The notes: generated by a model not told the origin, from the letters alone. Numbered from the stretch's first letter, positions 1 through 5,233 are shown. The stretch: 5,577 bases of DNA from Nanobdellota archaeon (GCA_030018575.1 JASEIA010000091.1:1-5577), one strand, 5' to 3'. Made by a program: numbers and translations.

Positions 1-80
1 AATCAATATTTTTGATTAAAATCATAACTTTTGCCCGCAAAGTGTCGAATGTGGGTTCTAAGAGCAAAATTCCGCAACGC

Positions 81-87
81 TTATAAA
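81..87 (+). promoter_or_regulatory. TATA box (box A) of the thermosome gene
   Basis: The heptamer TTATAAA lies 69 bases before the thermosome start. Archaeal transcription usually starts about 25-27 bases downstream of the centre of box A, which predicts a start near base 110 and a leader of about 45 bases. This gene therefore differs from the others in the window, which appear leaderless. Assignment rests on sequence and spacing only. Confidence 0.65.
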
Positions 88-142
88 CTCTGTTTTTACA
101 ATAGTGTAGGGAGTTTTAAGAGCATTAAACACTAAAATTCAC

Positions 143-147
143 GGAGG
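143..147 (+). promoter_or_regulatory. Shine-Dalgarno site of the thermosome gene
   Basis: GGAGG is followed by an 8-base spacer and then the ATG at 156. It is a strong match to the 3' end of 16S rRNA and fixes the start codon. Together with the predicted leader it suggests efficient leadered translation of an abundant protein. Confidence 0.85.
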
Positions 148-155
148 ACATCAAA

Positions 156-1778
156 ATGGCACAAAACCAACAGCCGATATACATCCTGCCTGAGAACACG
201 ATGAGGACAATGGGCAGGGACGCGCAGAGAAACAACATAATGGCGGCAAGATTAGTCGCAGAGACAGTCAGAACCACTTTAGGCCCAAAGGGAATGGACA
301 AGATGATTGTCGACAGCCTTGGGGACATCACAGTCACAAACGACGGAGTCACAATTCTGAATGAAATGCAGATAGAGCACCCGACAGCAAAGATGCTTGT
401 GGAGGTTGCAAAAACGCAGGAAGCTCAAGTAGGAGACGGAACAACAACAGCAGTAATCATAGCAGGAGAGCTATTGAAGAATGCAGAGCGATTATTGGAC
501 CAGGAAATACACCCGACAATGATTGTGAAGGGATACAGGCATGCTGCTGAGAAAGCCCAGGAAGCTTTGAATGAGATGGCTGAAGGGCTTACAAAGGATG
601 ACAAGGCAACCCTGAAGAAAATAGTGATAACTGCAATGACAGGCAAGGGCGCTGAATCCTCAAAGGATAAATTGGCAGAAATCATTGTAAAGGCGGTTGT
701 GGAAGTTGCAGAGGGAAACCTGGTTGCAATGTCAGACATCAAGATTGAAAAGAAAGTCGGCGGAGGAATAGATGATTCCGAGCTGATACAGGGACTTGTG
801 CTTGACAAGGAAAAGGTTCATTCAAGCATGCCAAGGCAGGTAAAGAATGCAAAAGTCCTTTTGCTTGACTCTGCAATTGAAGTAAAGAACACTGAAATTG
901 ACGCGAAAATCCAGATTACAGACCCGTCCCAATTGCAGGGCTTTGTTGACCAGGAAGAGAAAATCCTGAAAGACATGGTTGACAAAATCATAAAGTCAGG
1001 CGCGAATGTCGTGTTCTGCCAGAAAGGCATTGATGACATTGCGCAGTACTTCCTTTCAAAGGCAGGCATTTATGCCGCAAGAAGGGTTAAGAAGTCTGAC
1101 ATGGAAATGCTCGCAAGGGCGACAGGCGCAGCAATCCTCACAAAGCCGGGCGATGCTTCATCCAAGGACTTGGGATTCGCAGGGCTTGTAGAGGAAGTCA
1201 AGTACGGCGATGAGGAGCTGACATTCGTGAGGGAATGCAAGAACCCGAAGGCAGTCACACTGCTCCTGAGGGGAGGGACACAGCATGTTGTTGATGAAGT
1301 GGAACGGGCTGTCAGGGATGCTGTTGGAGACTTGATTGCATCATTGTCTGTCGGCAAGGTTGTTGCAGGCGCAGGAGCTCCTGAGATAGAAGTTGCAAAG
1401 AAGTTAAGAAAGTACGCAACTTCATTGTCAGGAAGGGAGCAGCTTGCTGTGCAGGCTTTTGCAGACGCAATGGAAATTGTTCCCCGCACTTTGGCTGAAA
1501 ATGCAGGCTTGGACCCCATTGACATGCTGACTGAATTGAAATCAGAGCATGACAAAGGCAACAAGTGGGCCGGCCTGGATGTCTTCAAGGGCAAGGTAAT
1601 GGATGCCTGGAAGTCAGGCGTCATAGAGCCTTTGAAAATCAAGACACAGGCTGTGAAGTCCGCGTCAGAAGTCGCTGAGCTCATATTGAGAATAGACGAC
1701 GTGATTGCAGGCGGCGCAAAACCCCATGGAATGCCGCAGGGCATGCCTCCGGGCATGGGCGGAATGCCTGAGTACTAA
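156..1778 (+). CDS. ths: Thermosome subunit (group II chaperonin)
   Basis: Archaeal counterpart of the CCT/TRiC chaperonin: subunits form a double-ring cytosolic cage that folds proteins using ATP. The 540 residues match the usual family length and the gene is intact. The equatorial domain carries LGPKG (42-46), NDG (62-64) and GDGTT (93-97), the nucleotide-binding motifs. The apical domain occupies roughly 215-365; its stretch around 252-275 fits the helical protrusion that acts as a built-in lid, so no GroES is needed. Returning equatorial motifs include VRDAV (386-390; D388 fits the catalytic aspartate of the ATPase) and GAGAPE (405-410). The C-terminus ends in a Gly/Met-rich tail (about 519-540), typical of group II subunits and expected to project into the cavity. 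The start is fixed by GGAGG eight bases upstream. Which paralogue (alpha, beta or another) cannot be told from one copy. Identity is very secure. Confidence 0.98.
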   Translation: MAQNQQPIYILPENTMRTMGRDAQRNNIMAARLVAETVRTTLGPKGMDKMIVDSLGDITVTNDGVTILNEMQIEHPTAKMLVEVAKTQEAQVGDGTTTAVIIAGELLKNAERLLDQEIHPTMIVKGYRHAAEKAQEALNEMAEGLTKDDKATLKKIVITAMTGKGAESSKDKLAEIIVKAVVEVAEGNLVAMSDIKIEKKVGGGIDDSELIQGLVLDKEKVHSSMPRQVKNAKVLLLDSAIEVKNTEIDAKIQITDPSQLQGFVDQEEKILKDMVDKIIKSGANVVFCQKGIDDIAQYFLSKAGIYAARRVKKSDMEMLARATGAAILTKPGDASSKDLGFAGLVEEVKYGDEELTFVRECKNPKAVTLLLRGGTQHVVDEVERAVRDAVGDLIASLSVGKVVAGAGAPEIEVAKKLRKYATSLSGREQLAVQAFADAMEIVPRTLAENAGLDPIDMLTELKSEHDKGNKWAGLDVFKGKVMDAWKSGVIEPLKIKTQAVKSASEVAELILRIDDVIAGGAKPHGMPQGMPPGMGGMPEY

Positions 1779-1783
1779 TTAGC

Positions 1784-1790
1784 TTTTTTT
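1784..1790 (+). terminator. T-run terminator of the thermosome gene
   Basis: Seven consecutive T begin five bases after the thermosome stop codon. Archaeal RNA polymerase commonly terminates at such oligo-T tracts without needing a hairpin. Read from the other strand this is an A-run, so it would not stop transcription coming from the convergent nucleotidyltransferase gene. Confidence 0.6.
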
Positions 1791-1792
1791 AT

Positions 1793-3157
1793 TTAAATTA
1801 GATTATTAGCGCCTTTACTTCCTAGTTCTAATGCTGTTTTTGCTACTCCGCTATATCTTTCATCTAATTTAGAGTCATCCGCAATATTTTTTAAGGTTTC
1901 TTTGCTTGTATTTTTATTCCTGCCAACAACTCTTAATATGTAGCCATATCCCTTCTCTTTCGCTATTCCGGTACCAATATCATGTAATACTTCCGGGCTG
2001 CATAATGGACTACAAACAATAGAAGCTAAAGTCCCCCATTCAACAGTCTCCTTATATCTTTTAGTTAGCATTTCAAAACCATCTTTATCACCCGAATTGG
2101 TAGTTCCCCATAATAATGCTATCCTTGTTGGAGCCCCATTATCTGGAATTTGCATTCTGATCCCCTGAGGAGTATCTTTTGCCCGTGCCAATTCAATGTT
2201 TTCTCCCCACCCCTGCCCATAAAAACTGGAGCCAATTTCTAATGTTCTCTTCCATGCTGCCTTAACTGAATCATCTATCACGGCAGTTACATAATCAAAA
2301 AAACCTTTTATTTTATCTCTGTCTGGATATCCAAATGTTCTTTGCAATCTTCTAATTAAATTCCCATCCAATATTGATAATCCCCTATCTTCTGTAGTCC
2401 TATTAGCGATCAAAGCATCAGTTCTCAGCTCTATCAGCCCATTGACAGCTTCGATTGTTTTTCCGAATTGTTCTCCTGTTATGGAACCCTCCATCATAAG
2501 CCTTTCTAAACCTTCTTTTATTTGGGGCTGAGTTAATAGTGAAAGAGAAGTGTCCTTTCCATCAATCTTTTTGCATAATCGGTCATACCAATAGAAAACT
2601 AAAAAATCCCTGGTTCCGCCATTACAATATTTAATGTTCCTTGCACCATCTCTAACTCTTTGTTTAAAATACTGGTCAAAATAAAGCCTATTGAAAATTA
2701 TGTTTGTTAATTCCCTATAGGGAGAATCGAATCTTTTTTTCCTCTCTTCCACATTCCTCCTGATAATTTCATCTCCGCATATAAACCTTGTTTCTAAAAT
2801 TTGATTTCCTTCAACAAGACTGCAATTCAAAAAAGTATCTATCTCATCATAAGTGCTGCAAGGAGGAATATCCACTTTTGAAAAGTCAAAGGCGCCCCAC
2901 CTCTGTTTTAAAGTTTTTTTAAATCTATCTCCAGCAACGCTTATTGAAGGTTCTGCTATGAATATATCTGCATCAGAATCTCCCCCAGTAAACTCAAATC
3001 TTCCGGGAGAGCCATATGCAAATATTGCCATGGGGGGTTCTCCTTCGGGCGCTTTTGCTTCGGCAAATACATCTGAAATAATTTTATCAAACTTAATTGT
3101 TTCTTTATAGACTCTAGGAAGCCCCCATAATTCTCTTTTGCTATAAACCCCTATCAT
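1793..3157 (-). CDS. GlnD-like nucleotidyltransferase with unrecognised C-terminal domain
   Basis: The N-terminal part has the nucleotidyltransferase signature YGSPGRFEFTGGDSDAD (48-64): the GS pair followed by SDxD, whose D62 and D64 would bind the catalytic metals. Later stretches match the PII-uridylyltransferase (GlnD) helical region in order: ILETRFICGDE (120-130, like LLEAR..GD), NIKYCNGGTRDF (174-185, like N-K-GPGGLRD), and ELRTDALIANRTTEDR (243-258, like the R-ALH..GRREDRL stretch). At 454 residues it is about half of a bacterial GlnD (near 900), and I see no HD phosphohydrolase motif or ACT domains. Residues from about 310 onward form a Gly-rich alpha/beta-looking region I do not recognise. 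Translation probably starts at the ATG at 3157, preceded by GGAGAA inside the kinase gene. No PII or glutamine synthetase gene is in view, so the acceptor is unknown. Nucleotidyl transfer is a confident call; uridylylation of PII is not. Confidence 0.8.
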   Translation of the reverse strand: MIGVYSKRELWGLPRVYKETIKFDKIISDVFAEAKAPEGEPPMAIFAYGSPGRFEFTGGDSDADIFIAEPSISVAGDRFKKTLKQRWGAFDFSKVDIPPCSTYDEIDTFLNCSLVEGNQILETRFICGDEIIRRNVEERKKRFDSPYRELTNIIFNRLYFDQYFKQRVRDGARNIKYCNGGTRDFLVFYWYDRLCKKIDGKDTSLSLLTQPQIKEGLERLMMEGSITGEQFGKTIEAVNGLIELRTDALIANRTTEDRGLSILDGNLIRRLQRTFGYPDRDKIKGFFDYVTAVIDDSVKAAWKRTLEIGSSFYGQGWGENIELARAKDTPQGIRMQIPDNGAPTRIALLWGTTNSGDKDGFEMLTKRYKETVEWGTLASIVCSPLCSPEVLHDIGTGIAKEKGYGYILRVVGRNKNTSKETLKNIADDSKLDERYSGVAKTALELGSKGANNLI

Positions 3158-3761
3158 TATTAATTTCTCCGATTAGTTTATCCTGGATTTCTTCTACCTT
3201 TCCGGAAGTATCGATTAAAATTACATGCCTATATTTAGCGATTTCAAGATATTTTTCTTTGGTTTTATTGATATAATCTTCATTTTCATGAAATGCCCTG
3301 TGAGCATATTTTCCAGTCCTTATTCTTCTTTCATCAATTCTTTCGAGGGCTTTTTGTGCAGAACAATATAAAAGAAAGCAAATATCAGGAATTACAACTC
3401 CTTTCCTCTTGCTAATATTCTCAACTTCCCACATAGATAATGGCCCAGATTCATAAACCATCCCGGTATAAATTCCCCTATCCATCAGTATAATGGACTT
3501 ATCAGTTCCATTCAATAATCTTTGGTGTATTTGCCCTCTGGCTTCGGCAAGCCTGATAACATCATCTTCAGACATATTTGATATCCTATTTGTCTTCCTT
3601 AATTCATCCCTTATTTCTTTCATGGGGGAAATATCATTTAATTCCGGGATTAAATAACAATTAGGAGAGAAATATGCAAAAATTCTTTCTATCTGGGTAG
3701 TTTTTCCAGCCCCAACTATCCCTTCTAAGCATATTATCCTTCTATTTTGATATAACTCCAT
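3141..3761 (-). CDS. Thymidylate-kinase-like P-loop (deoxy)nucleotide or nucleoside kinase
   Basis: The 206 residues fit the thymidylate kinase / deoxynucleoside kinase family (usually about 200-220). Walker A is GIVGAGKTT (14-22). The DR motif of the substrate site is MDRG (93-96), and the strand after it, PDICFLLY (125-132), matches the PDL.LYLD strand of thymidylate kinases, followed by ALERIDERR (138-146) as the arginine-bearing LID region. The C-terminal helix plus IDTSG (183-187) resembles the family's IDAS turn. It would transfer a phosphate from ATP to a nucleotide, nucleoside or related small molecule in the cytosol; the exact substrate cannot be read. Start: the ATG at 3761 lies 26 bases from a TATA box and has no Shine-Dalgarno, so the mRNA is probably leaderless. 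Its 3' end overlaps the nucleotidyltransferase by 17 bases, which points to coupled expression. DRG in place of the more usual DRY/DRH may reflect a divergent substrate. Confidence 0.82.
   Translation of the reverse strand: MELYQNRRIICLEGIVGAGKTTQIERIFAYFSPNCYLIPELNDISPMKEIRDELRKTNRISNMSEDDVIRLAEARGQIHQRLLNGTDKSIILMDRGIYTGMVYESGPLSMWEVENISKRKGVVIPDICFLLYCSAQKALERIDERRIRTGKYAHRAFHENEDYINKTKEKYLEIAKYRHVILIDTSGKVEEIQDKLIGEINNDRGL
3165..3170 (-). promoter_or_regulatory. Shine-Dalgarno site of the nucleotidyltransferase gene
   Basis: On the minus strand GGAGAA stands seven bases before the ATG at 3157 and lies inside the last codons of the kinase gene. It supports this start and the reading of the gene as an internal, leadered cistron of the same mRNA, in contrast to the leaderless-type starts of the two genes before it. 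Confidence 0.7.
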
Positions 3762-3783
3762 AGTGGCTAGTTAAAAAGCCGCA

Positions 3784-3790
3784 TTTATAA
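3784..3790 (-). promoter_or_regulatory. TATA box of the kinase-nucleotidyltransferase pair
   Basis: TTATAAA on the minus strand is centred 26 bases before the A of the kinase ATG at 3761, so transcription should begin at or next to the start codon. The 50-base gap after the phosphatase has no T-run terminator on this strand, so read-through from the phosphatase could add to expression from this promoter. Confidence 0.65.
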
Positions 3791-3811
3791 GCCTTATGTA
3801 TATTTTTTTGC

Positions 3812-4408
3812 TTACAAAGAAACAACAGAGACATTTTTATGATTCCGATTCTCAAACACTATATCATTAAAGTATACCCTGATAGGAGAACAATGGCTTA
3901 TTCTCAGATTAAAAATAGAGCTTTTTATGTCCATATTCAATAAGTCTCCAATTAATATTTTAAGAAATGCCCCATGGCATACTACAAGAATCTTTTTGTC
4001 TGTATCCCCATATTGTGTTATTAATTCATTAATAAATTTTCTAGCACGAACCCTTACATCCATCAGGCTTTCACCATTATTTACTTTTCTAGCTTCAAAA
4101 GTTCCTTCAAGTTGATCCCAATTTACTTCCTTATAGTTTTTTCCTGTCCAATCCCCGTTATATTTCTCCCTTATCATTCCAGTATATTTTATTGGAAGAT
4201 TATGGAATCTATTAATCCCCTCTGAAGTTGTTTTACATCTGGGTATATCACTTGAGAAAAAAACATCAATTTTTTCGTTCTTTAATAATTCACTTGCTTT
4301 TTCTATCTCTTTCTGACCCTTTTCATTTATATCCCCGTGATCTGGGCCTTGAATAATTCCATCTATATTATTCTTTGTTTCAGCATGCCTAATAAATATT
4401 ACTTCCAT
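3812..4408 (-). CDS. Histidine phosphatase superfamily (phosphoglycerate-mutase-like) enzyme
   Basis: From the ATG at 4408 the product is 198 residues, a normal length for this superfamily. All core catalytic residues are present: RHAE (7-10) with the phospho-accepting H8 and R7, R57 in SSDIPRCKTT (52-61), the proton-donor E81 in REKYNGDW (80-87), and the second histidine H145 in VCHGAF (143-148); NGES (111-114) is also typical. Such enzymes remove or move phosphate on sugars, nucleotides, cofactor precursors or proteins; the substrate is not predictable. The frame stays open to an ATG at 4468, but I prefer 4408. The RHG strand normally sits at the extreme N-terminus, the extra 20 residues are not family-like, and a TATA box is centred 26 bases before 4408 and would lie inside the longer version. 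It is the first gene of the low-G+C cassette, 50 bases before the kinase. Confidence 0.88.
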   Translation of the reverse strand: MEVIFIRHAETKNNIDGIIQGPDHGDINEKGQKEIEKASELLKNEKIDVFFSSDIPRCKTTSEGINRFHNLPIKYTGMIREKYNGDWTGKNYKEVNWDQLEGTFEARKVNNGESLMDVRVRARKFINELITQYGDTDKKILVVCHGAFLKILIGDLLNMDIKSSIFNLRISHCSPIRVYFNDIVFENRNHKNVSVVSL

Positions 4409-4430
4409 AAGCATAAAACTAAAAGAGATG

Positions 4431-4438
4431 TATAAAAA
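4431..4438 (-). promoter_or_regulatory. TATA box of the phosphatase gene
   Basis: TTTTTATA on the minus strand is centred 26-27 bases before the ATG at 4408. This supports a leaderless mRNA beginning at that codon and argues against the longer start at 4468. It is back to back with a plus-strand TATA box at 4445-4451. Confidence 0.6.
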
Positions 4439-4444
4439 CCTTTC

Positions 4445-4451
4445 TATAAAT
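4445..4451 (+). promoter_or_regulatory. Possible divergent TATA box reading rightwards
   Basis: TATAAAT on the plus strand is centred at 4448, which predicts a transcript start near 4474. That is where a self-complementary G+C-rich segment begins and where an ATG occurs (4475). Spacing is the same as for the other promoters here, but no firm gene follows, so the call is tentative. Confidence 0.35.
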
Positions 4452-4467
4452 GGATATTGTTCAAACA

Positions 4468-4568
4468 TCGGCAGATGGTGCCTTTCTTAAACGATTTTTG
4501 CGGTTTGGGCGTAAATGCCCCGTGGAATAGCACCAAGCGCAAGAACCTCCAAAAGTAGGATATGCCGA
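4468..4568. other. G+C-rich intergenic segment with nested stems; possible structured RNA
   Basis: The 60 bases from 4501 contain 33 G or C (55%), richer than the genes around it and unusual for an intergenic stretch. An outer stem pairs TCGGCA (4468-4473) with TGCCGA (4563-4568). Inside it TGGTGC (4476-4481) pairs with GCACCA (4530-4535), enclosing GGGC (4507-4510) with GCCC (4517-4520); CCT (4546-4548) and AGG (4557-4559) could form a further short arm. The nesting gives a branched fold. I do not recognise an RNA family, strand is undecided, and several short stems could arise by chance. The plus strand is favoured by the TATA box at 4445-4451. Confidence 0.28.
4475..4558 (+). CDS. Possible 27-residue leaderless ORF (alternative to a structured RNA)
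   Basis: ATG at 4475 is 27 bases from the TATA box centred at 4448, the same geometry as the convincing starts in this window. It opens a frame of 27 codons ending in TAG at 4556-4558. The product begins MVPFLNDFCGLG and ends in a Lys/Arg-rich tail. No family is recognised. The same frame continues after the TAG into the lipoprotein gene, so only one stop separates them. Two other short frames cross this stretch: ATG 4515 to TAA 4602-4604 on the plus strand, 29 residues and basic, and a minus-strand frame of about 50 residues ending at 4487. None has independent support, so this remains a weak call. Confidence 0.15.
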   Translation: MVPFLNDFCGLGVNAPWNSTKRKNLQK

Positions 4569-4598
4569 AGTTTGAAGAGAACCAACTCCACGAAAAGC

Positions 4599-4605
4599 TT
4601 ATAAT
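4599..4605 (+). promoter_or_regulatory. TATA box of the small lipoprotein gene
   Basis: TTATAAT is centred 26 bases before the ATG at 4628. This places the transcript start at the codon that begins the signal peptide, and is the main reason for preferring that start over an in-frame ATG at 4562. Confidence 0.6.
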
Positions 4606-4627
4606 CCAATACCCTCTTAGAAGCTAT

Positions 4628-4759
4628 ATGAAGGCACATATTGCAATAATCTTAGGCATCTTACTCCTTGCAGTAGTCGGCTGCACGCCCGAACATGAAG
4701 CATTTCTGTTGCAAGAACAGGAGACACGCCGCAAAAAGACGGGCGCTTTGAAGGAGTAA
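4628..4759 (+). CDS. Small predicted lipoprotein, probably frameshifted near its C-terminus
   Basis: From ATG 4628 the 43-residue product starts with a textbook lipoprotein signal: MKAH, a hydrophobic core (I5-V17) and a lipobox ending VVGC with the lipidated cysteine at C19. The mature part would be anchored on the outer face of the membrane. The ATG at 4562 is in frame but would put 22 residues, several of them charged, ahead of the signal peptide, and it lacks promoter spacing. The mature peptide is only 25 residues and ends shortly after an A5 run (4733-4737). Moving into the -1 frame at that run keeps the reading open to the TAA at 4816-4818 and gives a 63-residue protein with three more cysteines. 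A base lost from the A-run, in the genome or in the sequencing, is the simplest explanation. No family is recognised. Confidence 0.55.
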   Translation: MKAHIAIILGILLLAVVGCTPEHEAFLLQEQETRRKKTGALKE

Positions 4760-4818
4760 TGGACATTGATTGCACCAGCAGGCTATGCGAAGCAAAAGAC
4801 TGCAGGATTGCAGAATAA
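4736..4818 (+). pseudogene. Detached -1 frame C-terminal part of the lipoprotein
   Basis: This frame continues the lipoprotein after the A5 run: DGRFEGVMDIDC, then two further cysteines in about 11 residues (C49, C54 and C59 in joined numbering), ending IAE and TAA. Its codons resemble the flanking genes. An ATG at 4759 overlaps the upstream stop (TAATG) and could open a separate 19-codon peptide, but the AAGGAG just before it (4751-4756) is only two bases away, too close for normal Shine-Dalgarno use. I therefore favour one broken or frameshifted gene over two. Whether the break is biological or a sequencing error cannot be told here. Confidence 0.4.
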
Positions 4819-4857
4819 ACTAAGCAGCCATTTAAAGTCAGCAAACTCTTAACGTTC

Positions 4858-5202
4858 TTACTTCTTCACGTAGAAGTCAACGTAAACATCGTCAAGGCCT
4901 GCAGAAGGCAGCCCCCTGGACCTTGTTGTCATGGTGTTCCCGCACACTTCAATGCGAACCTCTGAAACAGGAACTATCTTTCTTCTGTTAAGGAATTCCT
5001 CCCTGAACAAATAGGTCCTGATATGTTTTTTTACAGCTTCAGCCAAGTCAAGGTCAGTTATTGAAAAGTAAAGCGTGCCTTCTTTTTTTGGGTTCTCAGA
5101 AGTAATGAAGTCAACGCTGTTCATCCTTGTCTTTTTGCTTTCATTTGTCTCTTCAACTAGCCTTTCAACGAGATTTTTTAAATCAATTAGTCCGTATGCC
5201 AT
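4858..5202 (-). CDS. Hypothetical protein, 114 residues
   Basis: I do not recognise a family. The N-terminal part (about 1-30) is a charged amphipathic helix, possibly a short coiled coil. It is followed by what reads as a compact alpha/beta domain: a strand at TLYFSITD (43-50), helices around 51-72, and strands at VSEVRIEVC and VYVDFYVK near the C-terminus. There is no signal peptide, membrane segment or metal-binding cluster, so a small cytosolic protein is likely. The ATG at 5202 is supported by a TATA box 27-28 bases upstream and the lack of a Shine-Dalgarno, which fits a leaderless mRNA. It lies 53 bases after another unknown gene on the same strand. The G+C content matches the thermosome region and not the cassette, so it looks native. 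Confidence 0.7.
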   Translation of the reverse strand: MAYGLIDLKNLVERLVEETNESKKTRMNSVDFITSENPKKEGTLYFSITDLDLAEAVKKHIRTYLFREEFLNRRKIVPVSEVRIEVCGNTMTTRSRGLPSAGLDDVYVDFYVKK

Positions 5203-5225
5203 AAAAAGAGGTAAAGCAAAAGAGG

Positions 5226-5233
5226 TATATATA
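5226..5233 (-). promoter_or_regulatory. TATA box of the 114-residue gene, within a 14-base palindrome
   Basis: TATATATA is centred 27-28 bases before the ATG at 5202. It is the core of a perfect palindrome, AGGTATATATACCT (5223-5236). A symmetrical TATA element could bind TBP in either direction or overlap a dimeric repressor's operator. No plus-strand gene follows it, so a use as a bidirectional promoter is not evident. Confidence 0.65.

Noticed and set aside
425..1756. Long open frames on the minus strand and in another plus frame within the thermosome gene
   Set aside because: They are shadows of a certain gene: no matching promoter or Shine-Dalgarno, Ser/Ala-rich low-quality sequence, and no recognisable motif.
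2853..3110. Plus-strand frame of 85 codons opposite the nucleotidyltransferase
   Set aside because: It lies antisense to the conserved GSPGR...SDAD catalytic region, which explains the openness; no independent support.
3927..4115. Plus-strand frame of 62 codons opposite the phosphatase
   Set aside because: Antisense to conserved phosphatase motifs, without promoter spacing.
1793..4408. Reading the cassette as a toxin-antitoxin module of the MNT/HEPN type because of the nucleotidyltransferase
   Set aside because: The nucleotidyltransferase is far longer than MNT antitoxins, matches GlnD instead, and neither neighbour has HEPN features.
1793..4408. Reading the cassette as cobalamin assembly (phosphatase, kinase and nucleotidyltransferase like CobC and CobU)
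   Set aside because: The kinase is thymidylate-kinase-like and lacks CobU features, the nucleotidyltransferase is GlnD-like, and no other cobalamin gene is in view.
4409..4468. Longer N-terminus for the phosphatase from the ATG at 4468
   Set aside because: It would place 20 non-family residues ahead of the RHG strand and put the fitting TATA box inside the coding region; the ATG at 4408 agrees with both family and promoter.
4562..4627. Start of the lipoprotein at the ATG at 4562
   Set aside because: It would bury the signal peptide and lipobox behind 22 residues, several charged, and it overlaps the TATA box that is spaced for 4628.
4617..4844. Minus-strand frame of 75 codons opposite the lipoprotein
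   Set aside because: The sequence is Ser/Leu/Cys-rich and without motif; the plus strand has a signal peptide, a lipobox and a well-placed TATA box.
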